Source of the DNA: Rhodobacterales bacterium
Lineage (GTDB): Bacteria > Pseudomonadota > Alphaproteobacteria > Rhodobacterales > Rhodobacteraceae
Length of the DNA stretch: 12,298 nucleotides
Direction of reading: 5' to 3'
NCBI GenBank assembly: GCA_025357355.1
Contig: JANXPK010000355.1
Coordinates: 1 to 12,298, forward strand
Shown: positions 1-5,398 of the stretch, piece after piece
Position numbering within the stretch: the stretch's first letter is position 1
Layout: the number at the start of each line of letters is the position of its first letter
Made by a program: the position numbers and the translations under genes
Notes under the pieces: generated by a model
The model's input: the letters and a program-made list of their open reading frames with translations, nothing else
What the model was told of the DNA's origin: nothing
The model's database searches: none

Positions 1-67
1 TGAACTGGTCGACCAGCACGAAGTCGCCGGGCTTGTAGTCTTCGCGCAAGCTGCCCACGGCCGAGAC
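1..67 (-). pseudogene. mtnP: Inverted internal fragment of mtnP
   Basis: Read on the minus strand from base 67 to base 2, this stretch is an open frame that includes VSAVGSLRED followed by YKPGDFVLVDQF. This is the segment of methylthioadenosine/purine phosphorylases that lies shortly before the KSFFG segment encoded on the plus strand from base 68. The two pieces are therefore neighbouring parts of one gene in opposite orientations. About eight residues that normally join them (of the IDRTFxRD type) are absent and would lie beyond base 1 if the inverted piece continues. The switch falls at or near GAC (65-67), which fits both readings and could be microhomology. Either a true inversion has destroyed the gene or this is a fold-back chimera at a contig end. 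The inverted identity is very clear; its cause is not. Confidence 0.85.
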
Positions 68-595
68 AAGTCTTTCTTCGGCGAAGGCTGCGTCGCCCAC
101 GTCTCCCTCGCCCACCCGACCTGCGCCCGTCTGGGCGAGGCTGTCACAAAAGCCGCAGGTACCCTGACCTTGCACCCAAAAGCCACCTACATCGCCATGG
201 AGGGTCCGCAGTTCTCGACCCTCGCCGAGTCGACCCTCTACCGCGCCTGGGGCGCCGACGTCATCGGCATGACCGGCATGCCCGAAGCCAAGCTCGCCCG
301 TGAGGCCGAGATCTGCTACGCCTGCCTTGCCATGGTCACCGACTACGACTGCTGGCATCCGGGTCATGAGGCGGTCGATGTGGCCCAGGTCATCGCCACC
401 CTCACCGCCAACGCCGGCAACGCCCGCAAGGTGGTGGCGTCCCTGCCCGCCCACCTGCCCACCCACCTGCCCGCCCGCGACGCCTGCCCCTGCGGCTGTG
501 ACCGCGCCCTTACCTTCGCCCTGATGACCGCCCCCGACAAACGCGACCCCGAACTGATGGCCAAACTCGACGCCGTGGCGGGCCGGGTGTTGTGA
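65..595 (+). CDS. mtnP: S-methyl-5'-thioadenosine phosphorylase, 3' part (5' part disrupted by inversion)
   Basis: MtnP splits methylthioadenosine, a by-product of polyamine and homoserine-lactone synthesis, with phosphate into adenine and methylthioribose-1-phosphate in the cytoplasm. The plus-strand frame gives DKSFFGEGCVAHV, then AMEGPQFSTLAES (the substrate-binding region of the MTAP/PNP family), GADVIGMTGMPEAKLAREAE and MVTDYDCW, all diagnostic of the family. It ends GRVL-TGA as relatives do. Upstream of base 65 the frame stays open to base 2, but those residues do not match the family; the true sequence is on the other strand (1-67). There is therefore no genuine start in the window. 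The first ATG, at 170, lies inside the conserved domain and is not a credible start. Near the C terminus, 442-477 encodes LPAH-LPTH-LPAR, a small in-frame repeat. Apt follows 50 bases downstream and uses the adenine product. Confidence 0.88.
   Translation, partial: DKSFFGEGCVAHVSLAHPTCARLGEAVTKAAGTLTLHPKATYIAMEGPQFSTLAESTLYRAWGADVIGMTGMPEAKLAREAEICYACLAMVTDYDCWHPGHEAVDVAQVIATLTANAGNARKVVASLPAHLPTHLPARDACPCGCDRALTFALMTAPDKRDPELMAKLDAVAGRVL
442..477 (+). repeat. Three tandem 12-bp repeats inside mtnP
   Basis: The units are CCTGCCCGCCCA, CCTGCCCACCCA and CCTGCCCGCCCG. They encode LPAH, LPTH and LPAR in frame. This looks like slipped-strand expansion in a surface loop before the C-terminal PCGCDRAL motif, and because the unit is a multiple of three it keeps the frame. 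Confidence 0.8.
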
Positions 596-599
596 CAGA

Positions 600-622
600 C
601 CTTGAGCGCATGATACTCAAGG
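600..622 (+). promoter_or_regulatory. Intercistronic hairpin between mtnP and apt
   Basis: CCTTGAG (600-606) and CTCAAGG (616-622) form a perfect 7-bp stem with a 9-nt loop in the 50-bp gap between mtnP and apt. No T-tract follows, so it is not a standard terminator. It could affect mRNA processing or be chance; its role is unproven. Confidence 0.35.
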
Positions 623-645
623 CTGCAATCCATTGAGGGCACGCG

Positions 646-1179
646 ATGCAGAAGACCGTCAAAGACTATATCCGCACCATCGTCGACTTCCCGCACGAGG
701 GCATCCTGTTTCGCGACGTGACCACCCTCTTCGCCGATCCGCGCGGGTTCCGGATGTGCGTTGACCAGCTGCTCGGCCCCTATGCCGGGCTTCGGATCGA
801 CAAGGTCGTGGGACTGGAGGCGCGGGGATTCATTCTGGGCGGGGCCGTGGCGCATCAGCTTTCGACCGGCTTCGTGCCGATCCGCAAGAAAGGCAAGCTG
901 CCCGGCCAGACCATCAGCCAGGCCTATACGCTGGAATATGGCGAGGCGGTGGTCGAGGTGCACGAGGATGCCATGCACCCGGGCGAAAAGGTGCTGCTGG
1001 TCGATGACCTTCTGGCCACCGGCGGCACCGCCGAGGCTGGCATCAAACTGATCGAGCGGCTGGGGGCGCATGTCGTCGGCTGCGCCTTCGTGGTCGACCT
1101 GCCCGCGCTTGGCGGGCGCCGCAAGCTCGAGGCGATGGGGATGGAAGTTCACGCGCTTTGCGAATTCGACGGCCTCTAG
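646..1179 (+). CDS. apt: Adenine phosphoribosyltransferase
   Basis: Apt condenses adenine with PRPP to give AMP and pyrophosphate, the cytoplasmic adenine salvage step. The protein has 177 residues, the usual length for bacterial Apt. It shows the N-terminal DFPHEGILFRDVT segment (about 14-26), GLEARGFILGG (56-66), the KKGKLPG flexible loop region (81-87) and the PRPP-binding motif VLLVDDLLATGGTAEAG (116-132), where the two Asp and the ATGGT turn bind ribose-phosphate. The ATG at 646 has a GAGGG ribosome site at 635-639 with six bases of spacing. It follows mtnP on the same strand, whose product adenine is its substrate, so co-transcription is likely. The gene is complete with no odd residues. 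Confidence 0.97.
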   Translation: MQKTVKDYIRTIVDFPHEGILFRDVTTLFADPRGFRMCVDQLLGPYAGLRIDKVVGLEARGFILGGAVAHQLSTGFVPIRKKGKLPGQTISQAYTLEYGEAVVEVHEDAMHPGEKVLLVDDLLATGGTAEAGIKLIERLGAHVVGCAFVVDLPALGGRRKLEAMGMEVHALCEFDGL

Positions 1180-1243
1180 GTCATCACCGTCAAGTGACGC
1201 CGCACCGCTTGCCCTTGCCGCATGGCTCTGCCAGCCTCTGCCA

Positions 1244-1627
1244 ATGCGCGATGGCTTGAACCTGATCGGACGACTGCTGATCGCACTGCTTTTCGTCGGC
1301 GGCGCGGTGCAAAAGGTCACCGACCCCGCACCCGTGATGCAGATGATCACCTCGATCGGATTGCCGGGCAGCCTGGTCTGGCCCGTCGCCGCCTTCGATC
1401 TCATTGCCGCCGTTGCCTTGGTGTTCGGCCCTTTTGCCGGGGCCTGGGCTTTGGTGCTGGCGCTGTATTGCCTGTTTACCAGCTGGTTTCATTGGCAATT
1501 GCGGGCCGATCCCTGGCAAGTGACGATCATGGTCAAGAACTGGGCCATCGCTGGCGGCCTGTTCACCATCGCTTCGAATGGCTTGGGGCACCAAGAACTC
1601 GGTTGGCGCAGTCGGGCCCGACCCTAG
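1244..1627 (+). CDS. DoxX family membrane protein
   Basis: This predicted 127-residue inner-membrane protein has the length and four-helix layout of the DoxX/DoxD-like family: LIGRLLIALLFVGGAVQK, then hydrophobic stretches around VWPVAAFDLIAAVALV, WALVLALYCLF and KNWAIAGGLFTIA. Family members are small quinone/thiosulfate-oxidoreductase-associated or otherwise uncharacterised membrane proteins; no specific substrate can be read from the sequence. The start ATG at 1244 (MRDGLNLIGR) was chosen because the first helix begins just after it. The open frame extends back to 1070, but that part overlaps apt in another frame and looks like shadow coding. No good ribosome site precedes 1244, so the start is uncertain. 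The gap from the apt stop is 64 bases. The stop codon lies inside the left arm of an inverted-repeat pair. Confidence 0.78.
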   Translation: MRDGLNLIGRLLIALLFVGGAVQKVTDPAPVMQMITSIGLPGSLVWPVAAFDLIAAVALVFGPFAGAWALVLALYCLFTSWFHWQLRADPWQVTIMVKNWAIAGGLFTIASNGLGHQELGWRSRARP

Positions 1628-1782
1628 AGCGAGATGGCCCCGGATGGAATCGCGCGACATCGCCTGAAAGGCGACCGGCGCAGCCTTCCAACCTCTCAAC
1701 GGCATTGCCCGGCGCTGCGCTTGTCACCGGGCAAGAAAAGAAAGACTGGGCTCGGTTCGATCCAAAATCATCCCGCTCCAGG
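1623..1782. repeat. MITE-like or REP-like element with imperfect 27-bp inverted ends
   Basis: Bases 1623-1649 (starting CCTAGAGCGAGATGG) and the reverse complement of 1756-1782 (starting CCTGGAGCGGGATGA) match at 19 of 27 positions, and seven of the eight differences are transitions. The arms enclose about 106 bp that contain a 5-bp hairpin (1661-1673) and an 8-bp hairpin TTGCCCGG...CCGGGCAA (1705-1734). The segment has no open frame of note, and the left arm overlaps the DoxX stop codon. The layout suggests a small non-autonomous mobile element or a dispersed intergenic repeat. I see no clear target-site duplication, so its mobile nature is inferred only. Confidence 0.5.
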
Positions 1783-1804
1783 TTTCTGGCAGCACCTGCC
1801 TTTT

Positions 1805-1828
1805 CGCTCCGAACCTCAGGAGCGTTTA
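1805..1828 (+). terminator. Weak terminator-like hairpin downstream of DoxX gene
   Basis: CGCTCC (1805-1810) and GGAGCG (1819-1824) form a 6-bp GC-rich stem with an 8-nt loop, followed by TTTA. It lies about 180 bases after the DoxX stop on the same strand. The T-tract is short, so this is only a weak candidate for the end of the mtnP-apt-DoxX transcript. Confidence 0.25.
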
Positions 1829-2132
1829 CGCTTTGGTAATCAGAATCAGCATAGACCTTATGACATCCGGTTCACCCAGCCGGACGGTCGCTGCTTGCAA
1901 CACGTGACCAAAACTACCCCACCCCAGCGCCCTGTCGGTTTATCGGCAGGGCGTGCGGCGTCTGGCGGTACGGACCCTCCCTTGGCTTGAGCATTCCAGC
2001 ATCCGGATTCAATCCGACCGCTGGACCGACCTGCCTTCAACTCATTCCAAATCTTCTCGCTTGCCGCCTCATCCGGGGCGATTCGCAAGCCTATGGTTAA
2101 CGCCGTCAGGCGGCCGAAAACTTCGCACCTGC

Positions 2133-2176
2133 TGTAGAGGCAATGTAGAGGGAATGTAGGTGGTTTGTAGGTCGTT
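2133..2176. repeat. Four tandem 11-bp direct repeats (TGTAG type)
   Basis: The four contiguous units are TGTAGAGGCAA, TGTAGAGGGAA, TGTAGGTGGTT and TGTAGGTCGTT. All keep TGTAG at exactly 11-bp spacing, about one helical turn, while the rest varies in pairs. Such phasing is typical of arrays bound by OmpR/PhoB-family response regulators, and also of some iterons. An inverted pair CGTTAA/TTAACG (2184-2189, 2199-2204) follows eight bases later. No gene start lies next to it on either strand, so the target, if any, is unknown. Confidence 0.7.
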
Positions 2177-2267
2177 CATCTTCCGTTAACCCAGCCGATT
2201 AACGCGGCGTTCTCAAGGGGTTGGCGGCAGCACAGCGACCCTTCCCCTACAAAAAGACAAACACCGC

Positions 2268-3677
2268 TTAACGCAGCACCGCGCCCGGATTCATGATGCC
2301 CATCGGGTCCAGCGCCGTCTTGATCGCCCGCATCGCCGCCAGCTTGGCCTTGTCGCCATAATGCTCCAGATCGCCAACCTTCAGCCGCCCGATGCCGTGT
2401 TCGGCGCTGACCGACCCGCCGCGCGCGTCCACCATATCATGAACCAAAGTCTTCACTTCGTCGCGCAAGTCATTGAACTCAGGGGGCTTATGCCCCTTAG
2501 GCGGGAAGACATTGTAGTGCAGGTTGCCGTCCCCGAGATGGCCAAAACAGTTGATCCGCCAAGGCCCCAGCTTGGCCAAGGCAGGTCCGGCCTGCTCAAT
2601 GAAACCCGCCACTTCGCCCAGCGGCAGCGAAATGTCATGCGATGAGATCGCCCCGATCGCCCGGTTGGCGAGCGGGATCGTCTCACGCAGGTCCCAGAAT
2701 GCCTCCCGCTGCGCCCCCGATTGCGCGACGATCCCGTCGCTGACCAACCCTTCGGCCGACGCCGTCTCAAACAAATTTTCCAATGCCTCCTGTGGTTTAG
2801 CACCCAGCCCCATACCAAGATCGATCAGCACCGTCCAGTCCGGCACCCGGACAAAAGGCTGGCGCGTCAATGGCATGGCTTCCGCCAGAAACTCAAGACC
2901 TACGCCCGAAATCAGCTCAAAAGCCGAAACTACCCCGCCAAACCGCTCACCCGCCAGCGCCAGCAGACGCAGGGCCGCCGCCGGGTCCGGCACCACCAGC
3001 AGCGCCGCGCCCTCGACCGCAGGGCGCGGGTAAAGCCGCAGACTGGCCGCGGTGATCACCCCCAGCGTACCCTCGGCCCCGATCAACAATCCCCGCAGAT
3101 CATATCCGGTGTTGTCCTTGCGCAGCCGCTTCAGCCCTTGCCAGACCGAACCGTCCGGCAACACCGCCTCCAGCCCCAGACACAGATCGCGCGCATTGCC
3201 GTAGCGCAAGACCCCCGTGCCACCGGCATTGGACGACAGATTGCCGCCGATCCGGCACGAGCCTTGCGAGGCCAGCGTCAGCGGAAAGAGCCGCCCTACC
3301 GCCTCTGCTGCTGCATGCACGTCGGCGAGGATCATTCCGGCCTCGGCGAGAAGCACATTCTCATCCGGATAGACCCCGCGCAACCCGTTCATCCGTTCCA
3401 GCGACAGGATCAGCGGCAAGGGCCCTTCGGTCATGATCTGTGCGCCGACCAGCCCGGTGCCGCCGCCCCAAGGCACGATGCCGACCCGCGCAGCAGCACA
3501 GGCCTGCACGATCCGTGACACCTCGTCGGTCGAGGCCGGGCAGGCCACAACTCCCGCGATGCCGTGCCATCGCCCGCGCGGCTCTTCCAGATAGCGTGGC
3601 TCGGGCGCGCGCAGGGTTCCGGCAGGCAGCAGGGATTCAAGGTGGTTGAGAAAAGCAGGGTCGGCGGGGTTCAACAT
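2268..3677 (-). CDS. FAD-binding oxidoreductase, GlcD / D-2-hydroxyglutarate dehydrogenase-like
   Basis: This is a 469-residue flavoprotein of the FAD_binding_4 plus FAD-oxidase_C (VAO/PCMH) class, which oxidises D-2-hydroxy acids to 2-oxo acids. The N-terminal FAD domain contains PWGGGTGLVGAQ (69-80), a NAGGTGVLRYGNARD segment and GYDLRGLLIGAEGTLGVIT. The C-terminal substrate domain has GHLGDGNLH (379-387), with the metal/substrate His residues typical of the D-2HGDH/D-lactate group, and SAEHGIGRLK (424-433), ending in DPMGIMNPGAVL. The start at 3677 (MLNPADPAF) is preferred over the frame extension to 3803 because it has a GGGAG ribosome site seven bases upstream and matches the family's N terminus. 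The exact substrate (glycolate, D-lactate, D-2-hydroxyglutarate) cannot be decided. It is transcribed alone, with its own upstream region. Confidence 0.93.
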   Translation of the reverse strand: MLNPADPAFLNHLESLLPAGTLRAPEPRYLEEPRGRWHGIAGVVACPASTDEVSRIVQACAAARVGIVPWGGGTGLVGAQIMTEGPLPLILSLERMNGLRGVYPDENVLLAEAGMILADVHAAAEAVGRLFPLTLASQGSCRIGGNLSSNAGGTGVLRYGNARDLCLGLEAVLPDGSVWQGLKRLRKDNTGYDLRGLLIGAEGTLGVITAASLRLYPRPAVEGAALLVVPDPAAALRLLALAGERFGGVVSAFELISGVGLEFLAEAMPLTRQPFVRVPDWTVLIDLGMGLGAKPQEALENLFETASAEGLVSDGIVAQSGAQREAFWDLRETIPLANRAIGAISSHDISLPLGEVAGFIEQAGPALAKLGPWRINCFGHLGDGNLHYNVFPPKGHKPPEFNDLRDEVKTLVHDMVDARGGSVSAEHGIGRLKVGDLEHYGDKAKLAAMRAIKTALDPMGIMNPGAVLR

Positions 3678-3684
3678 GGGCAAT

Positions 3685-3689
3685 CTCCC
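3685..3689 (-). promoter_or_regulatory. Ribosome binding site fixing the FAD oxidoreductase start
   Basis: On the minus strand AAAGGGAG precedes the ATG at 3677 with seven bases of spacing. This favours the internal start over the 42-residue longer frame beginning at 3803. Confidence 0.75.
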
Positions 3690-3772
3690 TTTGCCCGTCA
3701 TACTGCAGGTGGGCGACAGAGGGAACCCGCGCCTCTCCGTCAGGGAGGGAGGCATCCGAAGGCTCGCCAAAA

Positions 3773-3789
3773 GGTCCGAACCTCGGACC
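3773..3789. promoter_or_regulatory. Perfect inverted repeat, candidate operator
   Basis: GGTCCGAACCTCGGACC has perfect 7-bp arms around a 3-base centre. It lies about 96-112 bases upstream of the FAD oxidoreductase start, just downstream of the AT-rich promoter-like stretch. Its TGGTC...GACC ends on the minus strand resemble operators of FCD-type GntR regulators (LldR, PdhR, GlcC), which often control hydroxy-acid oxidases; this link is inference. It could also fold as a hairpin in the leader RNA. Confidence 0.45.
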
Positions 3790-3836
3790 ACTCCATTTAT
3801 CAATATATATCAGCAAGTTAAATTCTTCTGTTAACC
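3790..3836 (-). promoter_or_regulatory. AT-rich promoter-like region for the FAD oxidoreductase gene
   Basis: This stretch is strikingly AT-rich beside GC-rich coding DNA and includes TATATAT (3804-3810) and, on the minus strand, TTTAAC followed after 15 bases by GATAAA. No consensus -35/-10 pair is certain. The position between the MBL-fold gene end and the oxidoreductase start makes a promoter here likely. Confidence 0.4.
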
Positions 3837-3846
3837 TGGAATTAAC
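3830..3846. promoter_or_regulatory. CtrA-type box, TTAA-N7-TTAAC on both strands
   Basis: GTTAACCTGGAATTAAC contains TTAA (3831-3834), seven bases, then TTAA (3842-3845), with flanking bases giving TTAAC on either strand. This is the established full-site consensus of the alphaproteobacterial cell-cycle regulator CtrA. It lies about 150 bases upstream of the FAD oxidoreductase start and just after the MBL-fold gene ends. Binding is inferred from the consensus only. Confidence 0.5.
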
Positions 3847-3868
3847 CTCTCCGAAAGCCATGGACAGC

Positions 3869-4666
3869 TCAGGGAAACAGCGCCGGATCCAAGACCACAA
3901 CCTCCGGCTTTTCGGGCAAGGTGGCGCGCGATACGTCGATCTGCGGCACGCCGGGGGTCAGGATCGTGTGGTCCGACTTCAGTTGCGCGAGGAAACTCGC
4001 CAGACCCTCGGGCGAGAACCAGTGCATCGGCAGCACGATGCGCGCGTGCAGATTTCGCACGACGTCGGCCATGTCGGCGACATCCATCGTATAGGCGCCA
4101 TCGACCGGCACCATCACCACATCGACCCGGCCGATGGCGGCGTATTGCTCGGGCCGCGGGATCTGGTGCAAATGGCTCAGATGGGCAATGCACAAGCCGG
4201 CCACCTCGAAGATGAAAATCGAATTGCCATCCTTGCGCGCGCCATCGCCGAAAGGGCCGCGCAGATCGGTCGTCACGTTGCGGATGCGCATCTCGCCCAG
4301 ATCGACGTCAATGGCGGCGGGATGCCCCGGCGGACCCCAGCCGCGCAGGATCAGGGGAATACGCGGGTCCGGGTGGTCGGTGTAATGGGTCTCATGTGCG
4401 TTGTTCATGGTCACGACATCGGGCACCACAGTGGGGTTGCCCAACGGGCCGTAATAGTCCGTCACCACCAACAGACCGGCGCTTTCGATGGCAAATTCGG
4501 CGTGCTGCAGAAACCGTATCCGCACCATGTCGGCGGCCAGATCAAAGCGGGCGGGCTCCACCTGAGGGGTGGCTTGTGCCAAAGCCAGACAATCCGACGG
4601 AATGCGGCCCTCGGTCCATCCCGGGGCTGGAACCAGCAGCAGGATCAGACCGAGAAGCCACCGCAT
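3869..4666 (-). CDS. Exported metallo-beta-lactamase-fold hydrolase (UlaG-like)
   Basis: The 265-residue protein begins with a probable signal peptide (MRWLLGLILLLVPAPGWTEG), so it likely acts in the periplasm or at the membrane. The rest resembles the UlaG-like/Lactamase_B_3 branch of the metallo-beta-lactamase fold: FLQHAEF with His55, a metal-ligand-like loop at 91-98 (HETHYTDH), AHLSHLHQ with His162 and His165, and PMHWFSPEG with His215. The loop spacing differs from the textbook HxHxDH, so the metal site may be unusual. The substrate is unknown. The ATG at 4666 is preferred to the adjacent GTG at 4669 because GAGGG (4673-4677) lies six bases before it. Only nine bases separate it from the DUF1697 stop, and the ribosome site overlaps that stop, suggesting a two-gene operon. 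Confidence 0.8.
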   Translation of the reverse strand: MRWLLGLILLLVPAPGWTEGRIPSDCLALAQATPQVEPARFDLAADMVRIRFLQHAEFAIESAGLLVVTDYYGPLGNPTVVPDVVTMNNAHETHYTDHPDPRIPLILRGWGPPGHPAAIDVDLGEMRIRNVTTDLRGPFGDGARKDGNSIFIFEVAGLCIAHLSHLHQIPRPEQYAAIGRVDVVMVPVDGAYTMDVADMADVVRNLHARIVLPMHWFSPEGLASFLAQLKSDHTILTPGVPQIDVSRATLPEKPEVVVLDPALFP

Positions 4667-4675
4667 CACCCGCCC

Positions 4676-5224
4676 TCAGGCAACAGGCAGCGCCATCGCC
4701 AGCGCCAATATCGACTCCGCTGAACGCTGATTGCGCGCCGTATGGGGCACCTGAAGGAAGCGCGGCAGCTTTTCGGCCAAGACGGAGCGGCCATAACCGC
4801 CCGGCGTGTGCAGATAAAGTGCGGCATCGGTCAGCGTTACCTGCTCTCCCTCGCTCGCGGTTGCGCGCAGGCCCGCAAGGTCGGTCGCGGTCGCCGGTGC
4901 CGCGAGGAATACGATATGCACCTTGGCGCCGTCGGCCGTGCCCTGCGCCTTGTAGGGATTGGCGGTCAGGATCGCCCGATACTGCGTCAAACCCATGATG
5001 AACAGCGCCGGCTTGAAGCCAAAGCGCAGCAGCATCGCCCCGCCGATCTTGTCGGTCAGCCCGGCAACGCCCGGATCATGAAACACCGCATTGCCGCTTT
5101 GCACGTGGGTGTCGACGTCTTTCAGGCCAAACTCGGCCAGCATCTCGCGGAATTCGGCCATTGGCAGCCGGTTGGCCCCTGCCACATTCACACCGCGCAA
5201 CAATAGTATCTTGATATCCGCCAC
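4676..5224 (-). CDS. DUF1697 family protein
   Basis: This 182-residue soluble protein carries the signature of the DUF1697 family: ILLLRGVNVAGANRLPMAEF near the N terminus, THVQSGNAVF around 40-50, a middle VHIVFLAAP segment and, near the C terminus, YGRSVLAEKL with VPHTARNQRSAESI. The biochemical role of the family is unknown. The start is a GTG at 5224, supported by GGGAG (5230-5234) five bases upstream. The ATG two bases further upstream is in another frame and gives a shadow reading. It is followed closely by the exported MBL-fold gene on the same strand. There are no odd residues or truncation. Confidence 0.9.
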   Translation of the reverse strand: MADIKILLLRGVNVAGANRLPMAEFREMLAEFGLKDVDTHVQSGNAVFHDPGVAGLTDKIGGAMLLRFGFKPALFIMGLTQYRAILTANPYKAQGTADGAKVHIVFLAAPATATDLAGLRATASEGEQVTLTDAALYLHTPGGYGRSVLAEKLPRFLQVPHTARNQRSAESILALAMALPVA

Positions 5225-5229
5225 ATTGG

Positions 5230-5234
5230 CTCCC
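5230..5234 (-). promoter_or_regulatory. Ribosome binding site supporting a GTG start for DUF1697
   Basis: Minus-strand GGGAG sits five bases before the GTG at 5224. It decides against the overlapping out-of-frame ATG at 5226. Confidence 0.65.
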
Positions 5235-5398
5235 AGCCCGCCGAAAAGCGCGGGCGCTCTGCCGGAAACGGTCCGCCCGCGCCGGTCATGATGCAGACTG
5301 CCTCAATCCGGGCCGGAGTGCCAGTACCAATGCGCCGCGCGATCCCTGATGCGCGGACCGGGCTGCGCACGAAGATTCTTCGGCGAAGAGTTTTGGCG

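Larger units (their letters stand above)
1628..2267. other. Long intergenic region between convergent genes, no credible gene
   Basis: The DoxX gene ends on the left and the FAD oxidoreductase gene ends on the right, so no ordinary promoter is required here. Short open frames exist (1634-1990 +, 1953-2159 +, 1858-2088 -), but they have poor starts, no ribosome sites and no recognisable motifs. The region holds the inverted-repeat element at 1623-1782, a hairpin at 1805-1824 (CGCTCC/GGAGCG followed by TTTA), a 7-bp hairpin at 1928-1953 (CGCCCTG/CAGGGCG), four tandem 11-mers at 2133-2176, and a CGTTAA...TTAACG inverted pair at 2184-2204. It is less GC-rich than the flanking genes. A small RNA or a decayed gene is possible but not shown. 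Confidence 0.6.

Noticed and set aside
2..64. Plus-strand open frame leading into mtnP as the real N-terminal part of the protein
   Set aside because: Its residues do not match the family, whereas the minus strand of the same bases matches the missing MtnP segment closely. Its VDQ resemblance comes from the CTGGTCGACCAG palindrome.
1858..2088. 76-codon minus-strand frame downstream of the tandem 11-mers
   Set aside because: TTG start, no ribosome site, no domain or membrane feature recognised. Kept only as part of the unexplained intergenic region.
2186..2202. Second CtrA box (TTAA...TTAA)
   Set aside because: The spacing is nine bases, not seven, so it does not fit the consensus. It is better described as an inverted pair.
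2245..2267. Terminator for the FAD oxidoreductase gene (minus-strand TTTTT at 2251-2255)
   Set aside because: There is a T-run but no convincing stem immediately before it.
3678..3803. N-terminal extension of the FAD oxidoreductase
   Set aside because: The added residues do not resemble the family, and a well-placed ribosome site precedes the internal ATG at 3677.
5374..5394. TCTTCGGCGAAGA palindrome as terminator of the GNAT gene
   Set aside because: On the minus strand it is not followed by a T-run, and the arms leave almost no loop unless the stem is cut to four base pairs.
5225..5398. Sigma-54-like promoter (TGGCAC on the minus strand) before DUF1697
   Set aside because: The matching TTGC element at the required spacing is absent.
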